Positions 27,477 through 36,245 are shown, counted from the stretch's first letter. The stretch is 42,104 nt of DNA from a bacterium (GCA_021806925.1 JAKAPS010000008.1:1-42104), one strand, 5' to 3'. The notes: a model not told the origin generated them from the sequence alone. A program made the numbers and translations.

Positions 27477-27588
27477 CGTTACGGATAATACAATACAAAT
27501 GCAAAAATTACAAACTATACACCTGTACTCCATTAGTAAGTAAATGTATTACTCTATACATACGTTCGTTGGATTAAATATAAAATGG

Positions 27589-27670
27589 TGCCGAGGAGAG
27601 GACTTGAACCTCCAAGACTTGCGTCACTGGATCCTAAATCCAGCGTGTTTGCCAATTTCACCACCCCGGC
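27589..27670 (-). tRNA. tRNA-Leu (TAG)
   Basis: Minus strand, 82 bases, with the long variable arm of class II tRNAs. Acceptor GCCGGGG/CCTCGGC, discriminator A, anticodon loop TTTAGGA reading TAG (Leu), and T arm GGAGG-TTCAAGT-CCTCT. CCA is encoded (complement at 27586-27588). Confidence 0.93.
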
Positions 27671-27748
27671 ACAAAGTAGTAGAGATATAATAAATAAGCT
27701 AAAATTCTGAATTTCAACTTTCTCTACACTAATATTTTATATATTATA

Positions 27749-28495
27749 CTACAATTGATTCATAAAGTCCCTAACAGTGTTAGCCCAATGATGATCGGAA
27801 TTATATGAAGGTGGAGTATACGTTCTTTCAATTATATAGGGGTCAGAAGTACCATAATCTTCAGCAATTGCTTTACCAACTCTATTAATAGCATCAGCCC
27901 ATGACGAGAAATTCAAAAACGAACCATTCCCTGGAACACCAAATCCAAACGCATTATACGATATACTCCCATCGTAATTTATTGGAACAATTCTGCCACA
28001 CCCAGATTCTGTACATGCTATAGCAGGAAGAAGTCTCCAATCTAAATTATATTTATCCGCAACTTCAAGGAATACATATGTATCACCTACCATTGGAGAA
28101 TTCATACTTTCTAAAAATGAATACAACGTATTATATCTATTATCATTACTAATATTCCCCTGTTTCATAGAAATATTTGCCTCTATAACACCAAACGTTC
28201 CTTTTGAAGCAATATATTCAGGATTAACAATGTTATTTGCATCTAATATATTTATTAATTGTGATGTTGCTATGGGTTTTATGCTAAGTTTATTACTACT
28301 CCCCAAGCTACCGCCTTTAGAACTTGTGACCTGAAGGTTACTTGTGACCTTTAAATTACTAGAGTAATTATGATATGAGAAGAATATAAAACCAATTGAA
28401 ATAATTATAAGGGAACAAAAAACATAAAGAAGTATTCTTTTATGCTTTAATTTATCCTTAAAGAAGTCCTTTCTTTCATCAAAAATAATGTCCAT
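27749..28495 (-). CDS. Lytic transglycosylase/glucosaminidase-like cell-wall enzyme
   Basis: 248 residues from ATG 28495. A basic cytoplasmic start is followed by one membrane helix (LLYVFCSLIIISIGFIFF), a Ser-rich linker with two VTS repeats, and a C-terminal lysozyme-like domain. The domain contains VADKYNLDWRLLPAIACTES (likely catalytic glutamate in TES), then NAFGFGVPG and SSWADAINRVGKAIAEDYG, typical of SLT-type and endo-beta-N-acetylglucosaminidase domains. It would cut peptidoglycan outside the membrane. Two cysteines flank the catalytic region (CTESGC). Confidence 0.72.
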   Translation of the reverse strand: MDIIFDERKDFFKDKLKHKRILLYVFCSLIIISIGFIFFSYHNYSSNLKVTSNLQVTSSKGGSLGSSNKLSIKPIATSQLINILDANNIVNPEYIASKGTFGVIEANISMKQGNISNDNRYNTLYSFLESMNSPMVGDTYVFLEVADKYNLDWRLLPAIACTESGCGRIVPINYDGSISYNAFGFGVPGNGSFLNFSSWADAINRVGKAIAEDYGTSDPYIIERTYTPPSYNSDHHWANTVRDFMNQL

Positions 28496-28540
28496 AAACA
28501 AAATTAATTTATCTACTACGCTTAGAACAGTATAGCATAA

Positions 28541-29047
28541 TTAACTTTTTCCTAGTAAATTTTTTATTAACCCTTTTATTTTATCTACCAATGATGCAGA
28601 TTTAGCATTTATCTCATTAAGCTCATTGATTTCTGTTTTCTGGTTTTGGATTACCCCCTTAAGCTCTTCACGTATTTTTGATATCTCACCGCTTTTAATA
28701 TTCAATAATTTATTCAATTCCTCAATTTCAACATTCTTATCCGTTATTATATTATTAATATTCTTTAACTCACCATTCAGTTCATCAACTTTTTGATTTA
28801 ATTCTTCGACTTTTTCCCTATTTGCAATTAGATTCTTGTGTTCTGTTGATTCAATCATCTGTTTTCTTACTACATTCTCATCAAAATCTTTTTGGTTGAT
28901 ATAGAAGTTTAATGATACGCCATCTGGTTTTCTACCAAAAACAGACATATATAAATCATTTATAATCTTAACCCTAGGGTTAGCAGCAGGTGGATTCCCA
29001 AATCCTCCAAATCCAGGATATTTAAAATTACCATTAGTTGGATCCAT
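28541..29047 (-). CDS. DUF4214-like protein with coiled-coil tail
   Basis: 168 residues, ATG start. A glycine-rich N-terminus (GFGGFGNPPA) precedes a short helical domain like DUF4214 (INDLYMSVFGRKPDGVSLNF), which elsewhere occurs in S-layer or surface proteins. The remaining 100 residues are a heptad-rich coiled coil (EKVEELNQKVDELNGELK and so on). There is no signal peptide. It is 45 bp upstream of the transglycosylase gene on the same strand, so a joint role at the cell envelope is possible. Confidence 0.6.
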   Translation of the reverse strand: MDPTNGNFKYPGFGGFGNPPAANPRVKIINDLYMSVFGRKPDGVSLNFYINQKDFDENVVRKQMIESTEHKNLIANREKVEELNQKVDELNGELKNINNIITDKNVEIEELNKLLNIKSGEISKIREELKGVIQNQKTEINELNEINAKSASLVDKIKGLIKNLLGKS

Positions 29048-29137
29048 ATTATTAAGATGATATTCATTTTATATATTGGTGTCAAATAGCACCAAACAAT
29101 AGAGATTTATTGATATGAAATTGAACAATAAAAAATA

Positions 29138-29146
29138 TGCTATACT
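29138..29146 (+). promoter_or_regulatory. Extended -10 promoter of the FkbM gene
   Basis: TGCTATACT: an extended -10 element (TG-n-TATACT) 20 bases before the ATG at 29167. No convincing -35 box at standard spacing, as expected for this promoter type. The leader would be only about 14 bases, too short for a normal ribosome binding site. Confidence 0.45.
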
Positions 29147-29166
29147 TCATACACATATATTAACAA

Positions 29167-29991
29167 ATGGAAAAGATTGCAAAATTAAAGATCTACATAA
29201 GAAATAAGGTAAAAATGTACAAAGCTGTAAACGGAAAGATAGATATTATTGGACTGATAAACTACATACTAAAGATATACCCGCAGACTAAAACTGTAAA
29301 ATTTGGGAAATTAGAAGAAATAGAGTATAGGGTAAATAAATTTGATCTTGACGTAATTAATGAAGTTATTGTCGATGATTGCTACAAAATACGAAATTTG
29401 AAACTAACCCCAAAGAACATAATTGATATTGGTGCTTTCATTGGTGATTCTACAATTCTTATGGCGAGTAAATTTAATAATGCCAATATATTTGCCTTTG
29501 AACCAGAGAAAGATAATTTCGAATTACTCAAAAAAAATGTGGCAAATTACAAAAATGTAAAGATATTTCCATATGCAGTAAGTAAAATTGAGCATGCAGA
29601 TTTAAGCCTGGATAAAAGAAATAGTGGTGGCCATGTATTAATTCATACTAATGGAACAGCAAAAAGCAATATAGAAACAATTGAATTCGCGAGCATATTC
29701 AAGGAAAATAATTTGAAATCATGTGATATATTAAAAATAGACTGTGAAGGAGGAGAATATGATATATTCCTTAATAAAGAGAACCATAAATATATAAAAG
29801 ATATAAAAGTTATACTTATGGAATATCATATATTTGATGGAAGTAAATCATACCTGTTAAAAGCAAGAAAATTAGAGAATACACTAAAGGAACTTGGATT
29901 CAAAGTTCATACAAGAACATCAAAGAACATATTAGGTCAAATTAACAAAGATACAAGAATGCTTGAAGCTATAAACATATTTACAAGTTGA
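29167..29991 (+). CDS. FkbM-family methyltransferase
   Basis: 274 residues. The SAM-binding motif IIDIGAFIGDSTILMASKF is followed by NIFAFEPEKDNFELLKKNV (ribose-binding acid) and later by LKIDCEGGEYDIF, the FkbM family marker, then VILMEYH. The family O-methylates sugars or polyketides. Here the likely substrate is a surface glycan, in keeping with galE in the same region, but this is inference. Single gene with an extended -10 promoter. Confidence 0.88.
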   Translation: MEKIAKLKIYIRNKVKMYKAVNGKIDIIGLINYILKIYPQTKTVKFGKLEEIEYRVNKFDLDVINEVIVDDCYKIRNLKLTPKNIIDIGAFIGDSTILMASKFNNANIFAFEPEKDNFELLKKNVANYKNVKIFPYAVSKIEHADLSLDKRNSGGHVLIHTNGTAKSNIETIEFASIFKENNLKSCDILKIDCEGGEYDIFLNKENHKYIKDIKVILMEYHIFDGSKSYLLKARKLENTLKELGFKVHTRTSKNILGQINKDTRMLEAINIFTS

Positions 29992-30028
29992 GTGGAAACA
30001 GTTAAATACAGTATACTTTAGAACTAAA

Positions 30029-30101
30029 AGCGAGAGACGGGACTCGGACCCGCGACGGCTGGTTTGGAAAACCAGTACTCTACCAACTGAGCTACTCTCG
30101 C
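30029..30101 (-). tRNA. tRNA-Gly (TCC)
   Basis: Minus strand: acceptor GCGAGAG/CTCTCGC, discriminator U as in bacterial glycine tRNAs, D arm GCTC/GAGT, anticodon loop TTTCCAA reading TCC (Gly), and T arm GCGGG-TCCGAGT-CCCGT. CCA is not encoded. Confidence 0.93.
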
Positions 30102-30176
30102 ATGTATACATTGGTATTTTAATAAAAAATGATAAATATTGCAATTCTTTAAAAATAATTACATAATTAACACATA

Positions 30177-30761
30177 GTGAATAAGGGAAACAATATCATA
30201 AATATAGTAATCGGTGCTTTTACAATAATAGTAGTTGCGATAATTGTGTTTATTGCTGTAAAAAATTCACCGCAATCATCAGGAACTCTTCAACCTGCAC
30301 CAACTGTAGGATCAAATGAGATTGATTTTACACTTCCATCATTTAATAACAATCAAAACTACACATTATCATCGTACAAAGGTAAAAAACCAGTAATTTT
30401 AGAGTTCATGGCATTCTGGTGTCCACATTGTCAAAATGAGACAAAGGTTCTAGACCAAGTTTATTCTCAATATAGCAGTGATGTTCAAATAATTGCAGTT
30501 CAAGCCAGTCCATATTACAGAGGTTATGAAAGTACTGGGTTAACTACCCCAGCTGGTGATTCTGATTATCAATATTTTAAAAACACATTAGGTGTACAAT
30601 ACCCTATATTAAAAGATCCTAATATAGCAACGGCAAATAAATATGGAGTTACAGGATTCCCTACATTTTATTTGATTGACAAGACTGGAAAGATTGTTAG
30701 CACGACATCAGGAGAACAACCTTTGAGTTACTTAACAACATTTATAAACAAATACAAGTAA
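30177..30761 (+). CDS. Membrane-anchored thioredoxin-like (TlpA/AhpC-TSA) protein
   Basis: 194 residues; the start is GTG 30177, as no ATG is available before the membrane helix. One N-terminal helix (VIGAFTIIVVAIIVFIAV) anchors an extracytoplasmic thioredoxin fold with the redox site FWCPHC (near residue 82) and the cis-proline loop VTGFPTFYLIDKTGKIV. It would reduce or exchange disulfides outside the membrane. Three bases separate it from a MauE-like gene, a partner commonly paired with such thioredoxins. Confidence 0.88.
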   Translation: MNKGNNIINIVIGAFTIIVVAIIVFIAVKNSPQSSGTLQPAPTVGSNEIDFTLPSFNNNQNYTLSSYKGKKPVILEFMAFWCPHCQNETKVLDQVYSQYSSDVQIIAVQASPYYRGYESTGLTTPAGDSDYQYFKNTLGVQYPILKDPNIATANKYGVTGFPTFYLIDKTGKIVSTTSGEQPLSYLTTFINKYK

Positions 30762-30764
30762 ATT

Positions 30765-31274
30765 ATGTATTTTGCGATGTTTAAAATAGTGTTTAGGCAG
30801 GTTATTGTTGAACCTCTTGCTTTATTATCCAGAATTTCACTAGGGATAATATTCTTAACAGCTGGAATATCTAAAATATACGATTTACAATCTTTTTACA
30901 TAAACGTACTTAATTATAATATTATAAAAGGTGAAATTGCATATGTATTCTCTATGACGCTTCCATTTATTGAGGTCATACTTGGAATATACCTAATATT
31001 TGGAATATACAAGAAAATAACCAATTCTATATCCCTATTTCTTCTCCTCCTTTTTATATATGCTATTTCATATGCAATAATTACGAAGCAACCAGTATCA
31101 GGTTGTGGTTGTTTTGGTGCTCTTGTTCGAGAGAAGATTAGTGTGTGGGACATAGTTAGAGATGTATTCTTTGTTTTAATGAATATACTTTCTCTCACAT
31201 TTGATAGAATTCAAATGAAGAAAGTAAGAGAGAGATTTAAGAAACCTGAATTTAGCTATAGGCTAAATGAGTAA
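30765..31274 (+). CDS. MauE/DoxX-like membrane protein
   Basis: 169 residues with four membrane helices. RISLGIIFLTAGISKIYDL opens the domain, and SGCGCFGALVREKISVWDIV is the MauE signature, with a CxC pair facing the outer side. Such proteins transfer reducing power across the membrane to thioredoxin-like partners. The partner is very likely the thioredoxin-like protein encoded directly upstream (3-bp gap). Confidence 0.85.
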   Translation: MYFAMFKIVFRQVIVEPLALLSRISLGIIFLTAGISKIYDLQSFYINVLNYNIIKGEIAYVFSMTLPFIEVILGIYLIFGIYKKITNSISLFLLLLFIYAISYAIITKQPVSGCGCFGALVREKISVWDIVRDVFFVLMNILSLTFDRIQMKKVRERFKKPEFSYRLNE

Positions 31275-31353
31275 CTTTTTGTAGTATTTCCCCAAAAGCA
31301 CATATTTTACTATACAGATGTAATAATTTTACATATATATCAAAGTAAGACAT

Positions 31354-32013
31354 ATGAAAATAAAGAAAAACAACAAACAGGAATTACCAAGAGAGAAAAT
31401 GAATTCAGTTGGAATAAATAACTTATCAAACAGTGATTTATTAGCACTTGTATTAGGAAGTGGAAACAGGAAGCAAAATGTTTTAGAAATCTCTAATATA
31501 ATATTTCCTGAATATTCTAAATACACTTATTCTGATAATTTTTCAATACAGGAACTTAGCAAAAAATTAAACATATCTAATGGATACATAATAAAATTGT
31601 TTGCAATACTTGAGATTGCAAGAAGGCTATATAACAAAAAAGAATACATTCAATCACTTAGTGATGTAATTGACAGATATACATATATATCAAGATATGA
31701 TAAAGAATATTTCTTTGCTATTCACCTAAATACACGGTCAAAGATACTACTAGAGGAAGTAGTAAGTATTGGAACAGAAACGTCAGCTATTGTATCTGTA
31801 AAAGAACTAATTGCAAAAGCTATCGAATTAAAGACATTTGCATTAATCATAATACATAATCACCCATCAGGTGAATCAGAACCTTCACACGAAGATATAA
31901 AGATTACGAATGAGTTGTTAAACGCATGTAGCTACTTTGATATAAAGTTGTTGGACCATGTAATTATATCTCAGATGAATAATTTCTCGTTTAAGGATAA
32001 ACAAATTATTTGA
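31354..32013 (+). CDS. radC: RadC-family JAB/MPN-domain protein
   Basis: 219 residues, ATG start. A helix-hairpin-helix-like N-terminus (LSNSDLLALVLGSGN) is followed by the JAMM domain with its zinc site HNHPSGESEPSHED near residue 168, the canonical RadC pattern. The biochemical role of RadC is not settled; the old link to DNA repair was withdrawn. It overlaps the next gene by 4 bases, forming an operon with TIM and the GapN-like dehydrogenase that makes no obvious metabolic sense. Confidence 0.9.
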   Translation: MKIKKNNKQELPREKMNSVGINNLSNSDLLALVLGSGNRKQNVLEISNIIFPEYSKYTYSDNFSIQELSKKLNISNGYIIKLFAILEIARRLYNKKEYIQSLSDVIDRYTYISRYDKEYFFAIHLNTRSKILLEEVVSIGTETSAIVSVKELIAKAIELKTFALIIIHNHPSGESEPSHEDIKITNELLNACSYFDIKLLDHVIISQMNNFSFKDKQII

Positions 32014-32693
32014 CAAATAATAATAGGGTACTATATATTTTATTTGTGATTGTTATAAACTTCAAGTCATATGAACAAACAACTGGAGCACATGCGTTAA
32101 GCCTTGCAAAGATAGCAAACAATGTAAGCATTGATACTGGTGTGCGTATTATTCTTTGTGTAGAATCATTTGATTTAAGAGACATAAAAAGAATGGTAGA
32201 TGTTGAAGTATACACTCAACATATTGATCAATATGATTCTGGTGCAAAGACTGGATATGTAACCGCATTTGCAGCAAGAAAAGCAGGTGCAGATGGAACA
32301 CTTTTGAATCATTCTGAACATAAACTTGATTGGAATACATTAGTTCTATCAACATCAAAAGCAAAGGAGGAAGGTCTTGGGGTTATACTCTGTGCAGAGA
32401 CAATTGCGTTTGCTCAAAAAGAACTTGAGCTATTTCCTAATGAAATTGCACTTGAACTTCCTGAGCTAATATCAGGTAACATATCAATAACTAAAGCTAA
32501 TCCTAGCATAATAAAAGAAGCTGTTCATGTAATTGGAAGTGATAAATTACTTGTAGGTTCAGGAATAAGAACAGCGGATGATATAAAGGCATCGATTGAT
32601 TTAGGTGCTAAAGGCGTTATACTTGCCTCTGGATATGATCTGTCTAACGATCCAGAAAAGTATATATATAATCTGGCAAAAGCATTCTATTAA
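32010..32693 (+). CDS. tpiA: Triosephosphate isomerase, archaeal type
   Basis: 227 residues, close to the short archaeal TIM length (bacterial ones are about 250). It has the substrate Asn and Lys in VINFKSY, the catalytic histidine in LNHSEH (near residue 101), the glutamate in ALELPELI (near 148), and the phosphate loops ITKANPSII and GSGIRTADDI. Start TTG 32010, overlapping the radC stop; GTG 32046 would also leave the first strand intact. It interconverts dihydroxyacetone phosphate and glyceraldehyde-3-phosphate, feeding the GapN-like gene that starts 3 bp downstream. Confidence 0.87.
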   Translation: MTNNNRVLYILFVIVINFKSYEQTTGAHALSLAKIANNVSIDTGVRIILCVESFDLRDIKRMVDVEVYTQHIDQYDSGAKTGYVTAFAARKAGADGTLLNHSEHKLDWNTLVLSTSKAKEEGLGVILCAETIAFAQKELELFPNEIALELPELISGNISITKANPSIIKEAVHVIGSDKLLVGSGIRTADDIKASIDLGAKGVILASGYDLSNDPEKYIYNLAKAFY

Positions 32694-32696
32694 TAT

Positions 32697-34202
32697 ATGG
32701 ATAATACACAAATCATCAAAAATAACAGCTTAAAATCATTTATACCAGAGAATGGGTTATATAAATACTTCTCTGGAGGTGACTGGTTACAAAGCGTAAC
32801 TGGTGAAACTATACCAGTACAATCCCCTATTGATAACTCAATTGTGGGCCGTATTCAATCAATCAGTGTATCTGAATTAAGAGATACATTTGAAAATGCT
32901 TTTTTTGCATTTTCAAAATGGTCAAGTAAAACGATGGATGAGAGAAGCAATATACTTGTAAGAACAGCTGATATAATGAGTGAGAATATAGATATTTTGA
33001 GTCATGTTTTATCATATGAAATAGGGAAAACAGTAGCTGACTCAAATGATGAAGTGGAAAGAACAGTTAGCCTTATAAAATACTATGCTGAAGAAGGCAG
33101 AAGAATACATAATGAATCCCTATACTCTGAAAGTTTCCCTGGATATAATAACAAAAAGATCGCTATAACAAAGAGAGTTCCTCTTGGAGTTGTTGTAGCA
33201 ATTCCACCATTTAATTATCCAATAAATGAAGGTGCTCCTAAAATTGTTGGAGCTTTAATTGCAGGAAATACAGTTGTTTTTAAGCCATCAACACAAGGTG
33301 CAATAAGTGCATTACTTATGGTTGAATGTTTTAGATTAGCGGGAATTCCAGAAGGCGTGTTAAATGCTGTAACTGGAAAATCAGATGTAATTGGTGATGA
33401 ATTAGTCACAAACAGGCGTTGCAGTGCCATAAACTTTACTGGAGGGACAAATACTGCAAATAGCATAAAATCAAAAATTGGATTGATACCATTAATTGCT
33501 GGTCTTGGAGGTAAGGACGCATCAATTGTATGTAATGACGCTGATATTGATCTTGCTGTTAGCGAGATTGCAAAAGGAGCTTTTTCATATGCAGGACAAA
33601 GATGTACTGGTATAAAAAGAGTACTTGTACAAAGTGATATAAAAGATCAATTTGAAGAAAAATTTGTTAAATATGTATCAGAACACTTCGTACTTGGTGA
33701 TCCAAGGGAGAAAGAAACAACAATGGGACCAGTAATCAATATCAGGACTGTTGAATTATTTGATGAACTATATGATGACGCAGTTAAATTAGGTGCTAAA
33801 GTGTTACTTGGAGGTAAGAATCTTGAAAATGAAAATAGACTTTTCTTAAATGCAACTATTCTAACCAATGTCTCATTAGATATGAAACTTGCAAAAGAGG
33901 AGCCATTTGCTCCAATATTGCCTATTATTCAATTTACTACAATAGAAGAAGCAGTTGATATAGCAAATTCATCTGAATATGGATTACAATCCAGCATATT
34001 TACAAAGGATATAAATACTGCATTTACAGTATCAGAGGCTTTAGATGTTGGAACTGTACAAATAAATGGAAAAGATTCAAGGGGACCTGATCATTTCCCA
34101 TTCATTGGAGTTAAGGCATCTGGAATTGGACAAGTTCAAGGTGCAAAGTACCTTATTGAATCTATGACTAGGATTAAAACTATAGTGATTAACAAAAAGT
34201 AG
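32697..34202 (+). CDS. gapN: GapN-like non-phosphorylating glyceraldehyde-3-phosphate dehydrogenase, general-base Glu replaced
   Basis: 501 residues of an aldehyde dehydrogenase, closest by eye to GapN: FKPSTQGAISALL, SAINFTGGT, GQRCTGIKRVLV with the nucleophile Cys303, AKEEPFAPILPI, and the C-terminal GTVQINGKDSRGPDHFPF. GapN oxidises glyceraldehyde-3-phosphate directly to 3-phosphoglycerate with NADP+. The motif normally reading LELGGK reads AGLGGK here, so the general-base glutamate is replaced by Gly269. Its distance to the cysteine (34 residues) equals Glu250-Cys284 of the Streptococcus mutans enzyme, so the alignment is firm. Activity is therefore uncertain. Directly downstream of TIM. 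Confidence 0.8.
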   Translation: MDNTQIIKNNSLKSFIPENGLYKYFSGGDWLQSVTGETIPVQSPIDNSIVGRIQSISVSELRDTFENAFFAFSKWSSKTMDERSNILVRTADIMSENIDILSHVLSYEIGKTVADSNDEVERTVSLIKYYAEEGRRIHNESLYSESFPGYNNKKIAITKRVPLGVVVAIPPFNYPINEGAPKIVGALIAGNTVVFKPSTQGAISALLMVECFRLAGIPEGVLNAVTGKSDVIGDELVTNRRCSAINFTGGTNTANSIKSKIGLIPLIAGLGGKDASIVCNDADIDLAVSEIAKGAFSYAGQRCTGIKRVLVQSDIKDQFEEKFVKYVSEHFVLGDPREKETTMGPVINIRTVELFDELYDDAVKLGAKVLLGGKNLENENRLFLNATILTNVSLDMKLAKEEPFAPILPIIQFTTIEEAVDIANSSEYGLQSSIFTKDINTAFTVSEALDVGTVQINGKDSRGPDHFPFIGVKASGIGQVQGAKYLIESMTRIKTIVINKK

Positions 34203-34303
34203 TATAATGGATGACTTCCATATTAAGGGCTTAGGTTCAATTAAATCATCTGTATGATTCTTGTATTGGCCAGCACGTTCTATTCACAAAAGATAAATTA
34301 TAA

Positions 34304-34873
34304 TTAAAATGGTTTTGTATTATCAGGACATGTGATTCTACTACCATTCTCAAACACATCTGCAAGAATAATCTCATCATCACTATTAACAAAATATACT
34401 TTATTATTTCTAAGATCAATAATTAAATCTACAATTTGAGATCCTGCCGCAAATACCGTACATCCAATAGCAGATAATGTTTTGGCAAAATCTTTACTAG
34501 ACATTTTGCAAGATCTAAGTACTACTTTAATAGGCCCTAATTTGTCGAATAGTTTGATTGCATTATTTCCTACAATATCCTCGATGTTTATAAATTCTCG
34601 ACTCCCCAACTGAATAGAAGTACCATCACCGTGACCAGACATAATCAATATTGACATTTTTCCATATATACTATTGATTCTAAGTAGCCTATTTACTAAA
34701 CCATACAGATCTCCACACTCAGCAACTAATAAATTCATATGCTCATTACCTACTGCACGATTTATATAATCGACGAAAGAACAATTAGCCATTGATCCGT
34801 TATAGTCTGAATAAGGGTTTATTATAAGACAGTATGGAATATTATTAATACTGTTTAGTTCATTGGTATCCAC
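34304..34873 (-). CDS. Caspase-like (clan CD) cysteine peptidase, 5' end replaced by an IS
   Basis: 189 residues. A first strand YCLIINPY, then ILIMSGHGDG with the likely catalytic His81, and VVLRSCKMS with Cys122, form the His-Cys dyad and spacing of caspase/CHAT-type domains. The ending is short, so this is one domain without an attached sensor. The apparent GTG start at 34873 lies inside the terminal repeat of the IS66-like element (34866-36245); host-derived sequence begins two codons later. The original start, and any N-terminal domain, have probably been lost. It neighbours the CRISPR locus. Whether it is a remnant or still expressed from the IS cannot be told. Confidence 0.55.
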   Translation of the reverse strand: MDTNELNSINNIPYCLIINPYSDYNGSMANCSFVDYINRAVGNEHMNLLVAECGDLYGLVNRLLRINSIYGKMSILIMSGHGDGTSIQLGSREFINIEDIVGNNAIKLFDKLGPIKVVLRSCKMSSKDFAKTLSAIGCTVFAAGSQIVDLIIDLRNNKVYFVNSDDEIILADVFENGSRITCPDNTKPF

Positions 34874-34888
34874 TCAATAAGTTTGTGT
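34866..34888 (+). repeat. IS66-like left terminal inverted repeat
   Basis: Matches the reverse complement of 36223-36245 at 22 of 23 positions. Confidence 0.85.
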
Positions 34889-34921
34889 AAATAAGGGAAA
34901 GTAGAGTAAAATTGAAGAAGG

Positions 34922-36223
34922 ATGGCGAGTAATTTAGAAGAAGCGATAGAAATAATAAGGAAGCAGTCAGAAAGAATAGAAGAACTAGAGGAAATAATAA
35001 GGAGATTAACGAATCAACCAAGTAAGCCAAAGTTTTCACAAGAGAACTATTCACAAAGTAGGAATGATAAAAAAATAAAAAAGGAATGGAAGAAAGGAAG
35101 TAAGAATGGGAAAATAGTAGTAACGGAGAGGAAAGAAATAAGAGGAGGGAATGGTCAATGCACATGCGGATGCAAGGAATTTAAGATCATAAGAACAAGA
35201 AGCAGAATAGTACAGGGAATAAGCATAAAATTAAACAATATAGAATATAAATTAATAGATGAAGAATGTATTAAATGTAGAAAAGAATATAGAGCGAATG
35301 TAGATGAAATAGGATACAATAAGGAAACACGAAGTTTGATATCAATATTAAAATATGGATTTAGGATGACACATCCATTAATAAAGAAATTCCTAGAAGA
35401 ACAAGGAATACAAATAAGTAGTGGAGAAATAAGTAAAATATTAATGGAGAATAGCAAATCACTACAAGATGCATATACATATTTAAGAACAGTAGGGATA
35501 AAAAAGAGTAAATACAATCAAACAGATGCAACAATAACAAGAAGGAGAAACACAAAAAGAATAAAAAGAGAACATTTACAATTTACAGGAAATAAATATA
35601 TATCAACATTTAAGATAACAGATAAGTATAATATAGAAAGTGTATATCATGCAGTGACAAAAAGAGGAGTAAATAAAGGATTTGTAGCAGATGATTCAAC
35701 AAGCAATCATATAGGAAAAAGACAATTATGCTGGGTACATGAATTAAGACATTATCAAAAATTAACACCGATATTAAGAGGAAATATAAGAATAAAGGAA
35801 GAAATAATAAATGAATTAAGAGGAGTTTATCATGAAGAAAAAACATATGGAAATAATGCGACACAAGAAAAGAAGGAAGAAATACAAGAATTATTTAGAA
35901 GAGTAGTAAATAAGACAACAGGATATCTACCAATAGATGAATGCTTAAAAAGAACAAGAAAAAAAGAAAAAGAATTACTAATGTTTTTAGATTATCCATA
36001 TATACCAATACATAATAATGAATCAGAGAATAGTTTAAGAGAAGCAGTGATAATAAGGAAGATATCACATGAGACGAAATCGAAAATAGGAGATAAATCA
36101 TTAGAGAGGCATTTATCAGTAATACAAACGATAAAGAAACAGAAACTAAATTTATATCGAACATTTAGGGAAATAATAGAAGGGACATTTGATTTGAGTC
36201 TATTAACCAGTCTAACTGTTTAA
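34922..36223 (+). CDS. IS66-like transposase
   Basis: 433 residues. An N-terminal coiled coil (ERIEELEEIIRRLTN) leads into a basic region and a zinc-binding part (CTCGCKEF, then CIKCRKEY). The catalytic core follows: QTDATITR with the first aspartate, ADDSTSNH with the second, LCWVHELRHYQKL, and the glutamate in HNNESENSLREAV. This is the DDE layout of IS66 TnpC proteins in a compact single-gene form; the accessory genes tnpA and tnpB are missing. The gene is intact and starts with ATG preceded by GAAGAAGG, a better ribosome binding site than most host genes here have. Confidence 0.85.
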   Translation: MASNLEEAIEIIRKQSERIEELEEIIRRLTNQPSKPKFSQENYSQSRNDKKIKKEWKKGSKNGKIVVTERKEIRGGNGQCTCGCKEFKIIRTRSRIVQGISIKLNNIEYKLIDEECIKCRKEYRANVDEIGYNKETRSLISILKYGFRMTHPLIKKFLEEQGIQISSGEISKILMENSKSLQDAYTYLRTVGIKKSKYNQTDATITRRRNTKRIKREHLQFTGNKYISTFKITDKYNIESVYHAVTKRGVNKGFVADDSTSNHIGKRQLCWVHELRHYQKLTPILRGNIRIKEEIINELRGVYHEEKTYGNNATQEKKEEIQELFRRVVNKTTGYLPIDECLKRTRKKEKELLMFLDYPYIPIHNNESENSLREAVIIRKISHETKSKIGDKSLERHLSVIQTIKKQKLNLYRTFREIIEGTFDLSLLTSLTV

Positions 36224-36245
36224 CACTAACTTATTGAGTGGATAC
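36223..36245 (-). repeat. IS66-like right terminal inverted repeat
   Basis: Its last base is directly followed by a truncated CRISPR repeat at 36246. Confidence 0.85.

Larger units (their letters stand above)
34866..36245 (+). mobile_element. IS66-like insertion sequence, 1380 bp
   Basis: Bounded by 23-bp terminal inverted repeats with one mismatch (34866-34888 and 36223-36245, beginning GTATCCACTCAATAAG). It contains one transposase gene. The 8-bp target duplication expected for the IS66 group is absent: left flank GTTCATTG, right flank AAATATAT. On the left it joins the caspase-like gene and on the right a CRISPR repeat, so a deletion or rearrangement next to the element is likely. Confidence 0.85.

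Noticed and set aside
34860-36164. Several minus-strand frames opposite the IS66-like transposase
   Set aside because: They are Leu/Phe/Ser-rich artefacts of the A-rich coding strand; the plus-strand transposase has recognisable catalytic motifs.
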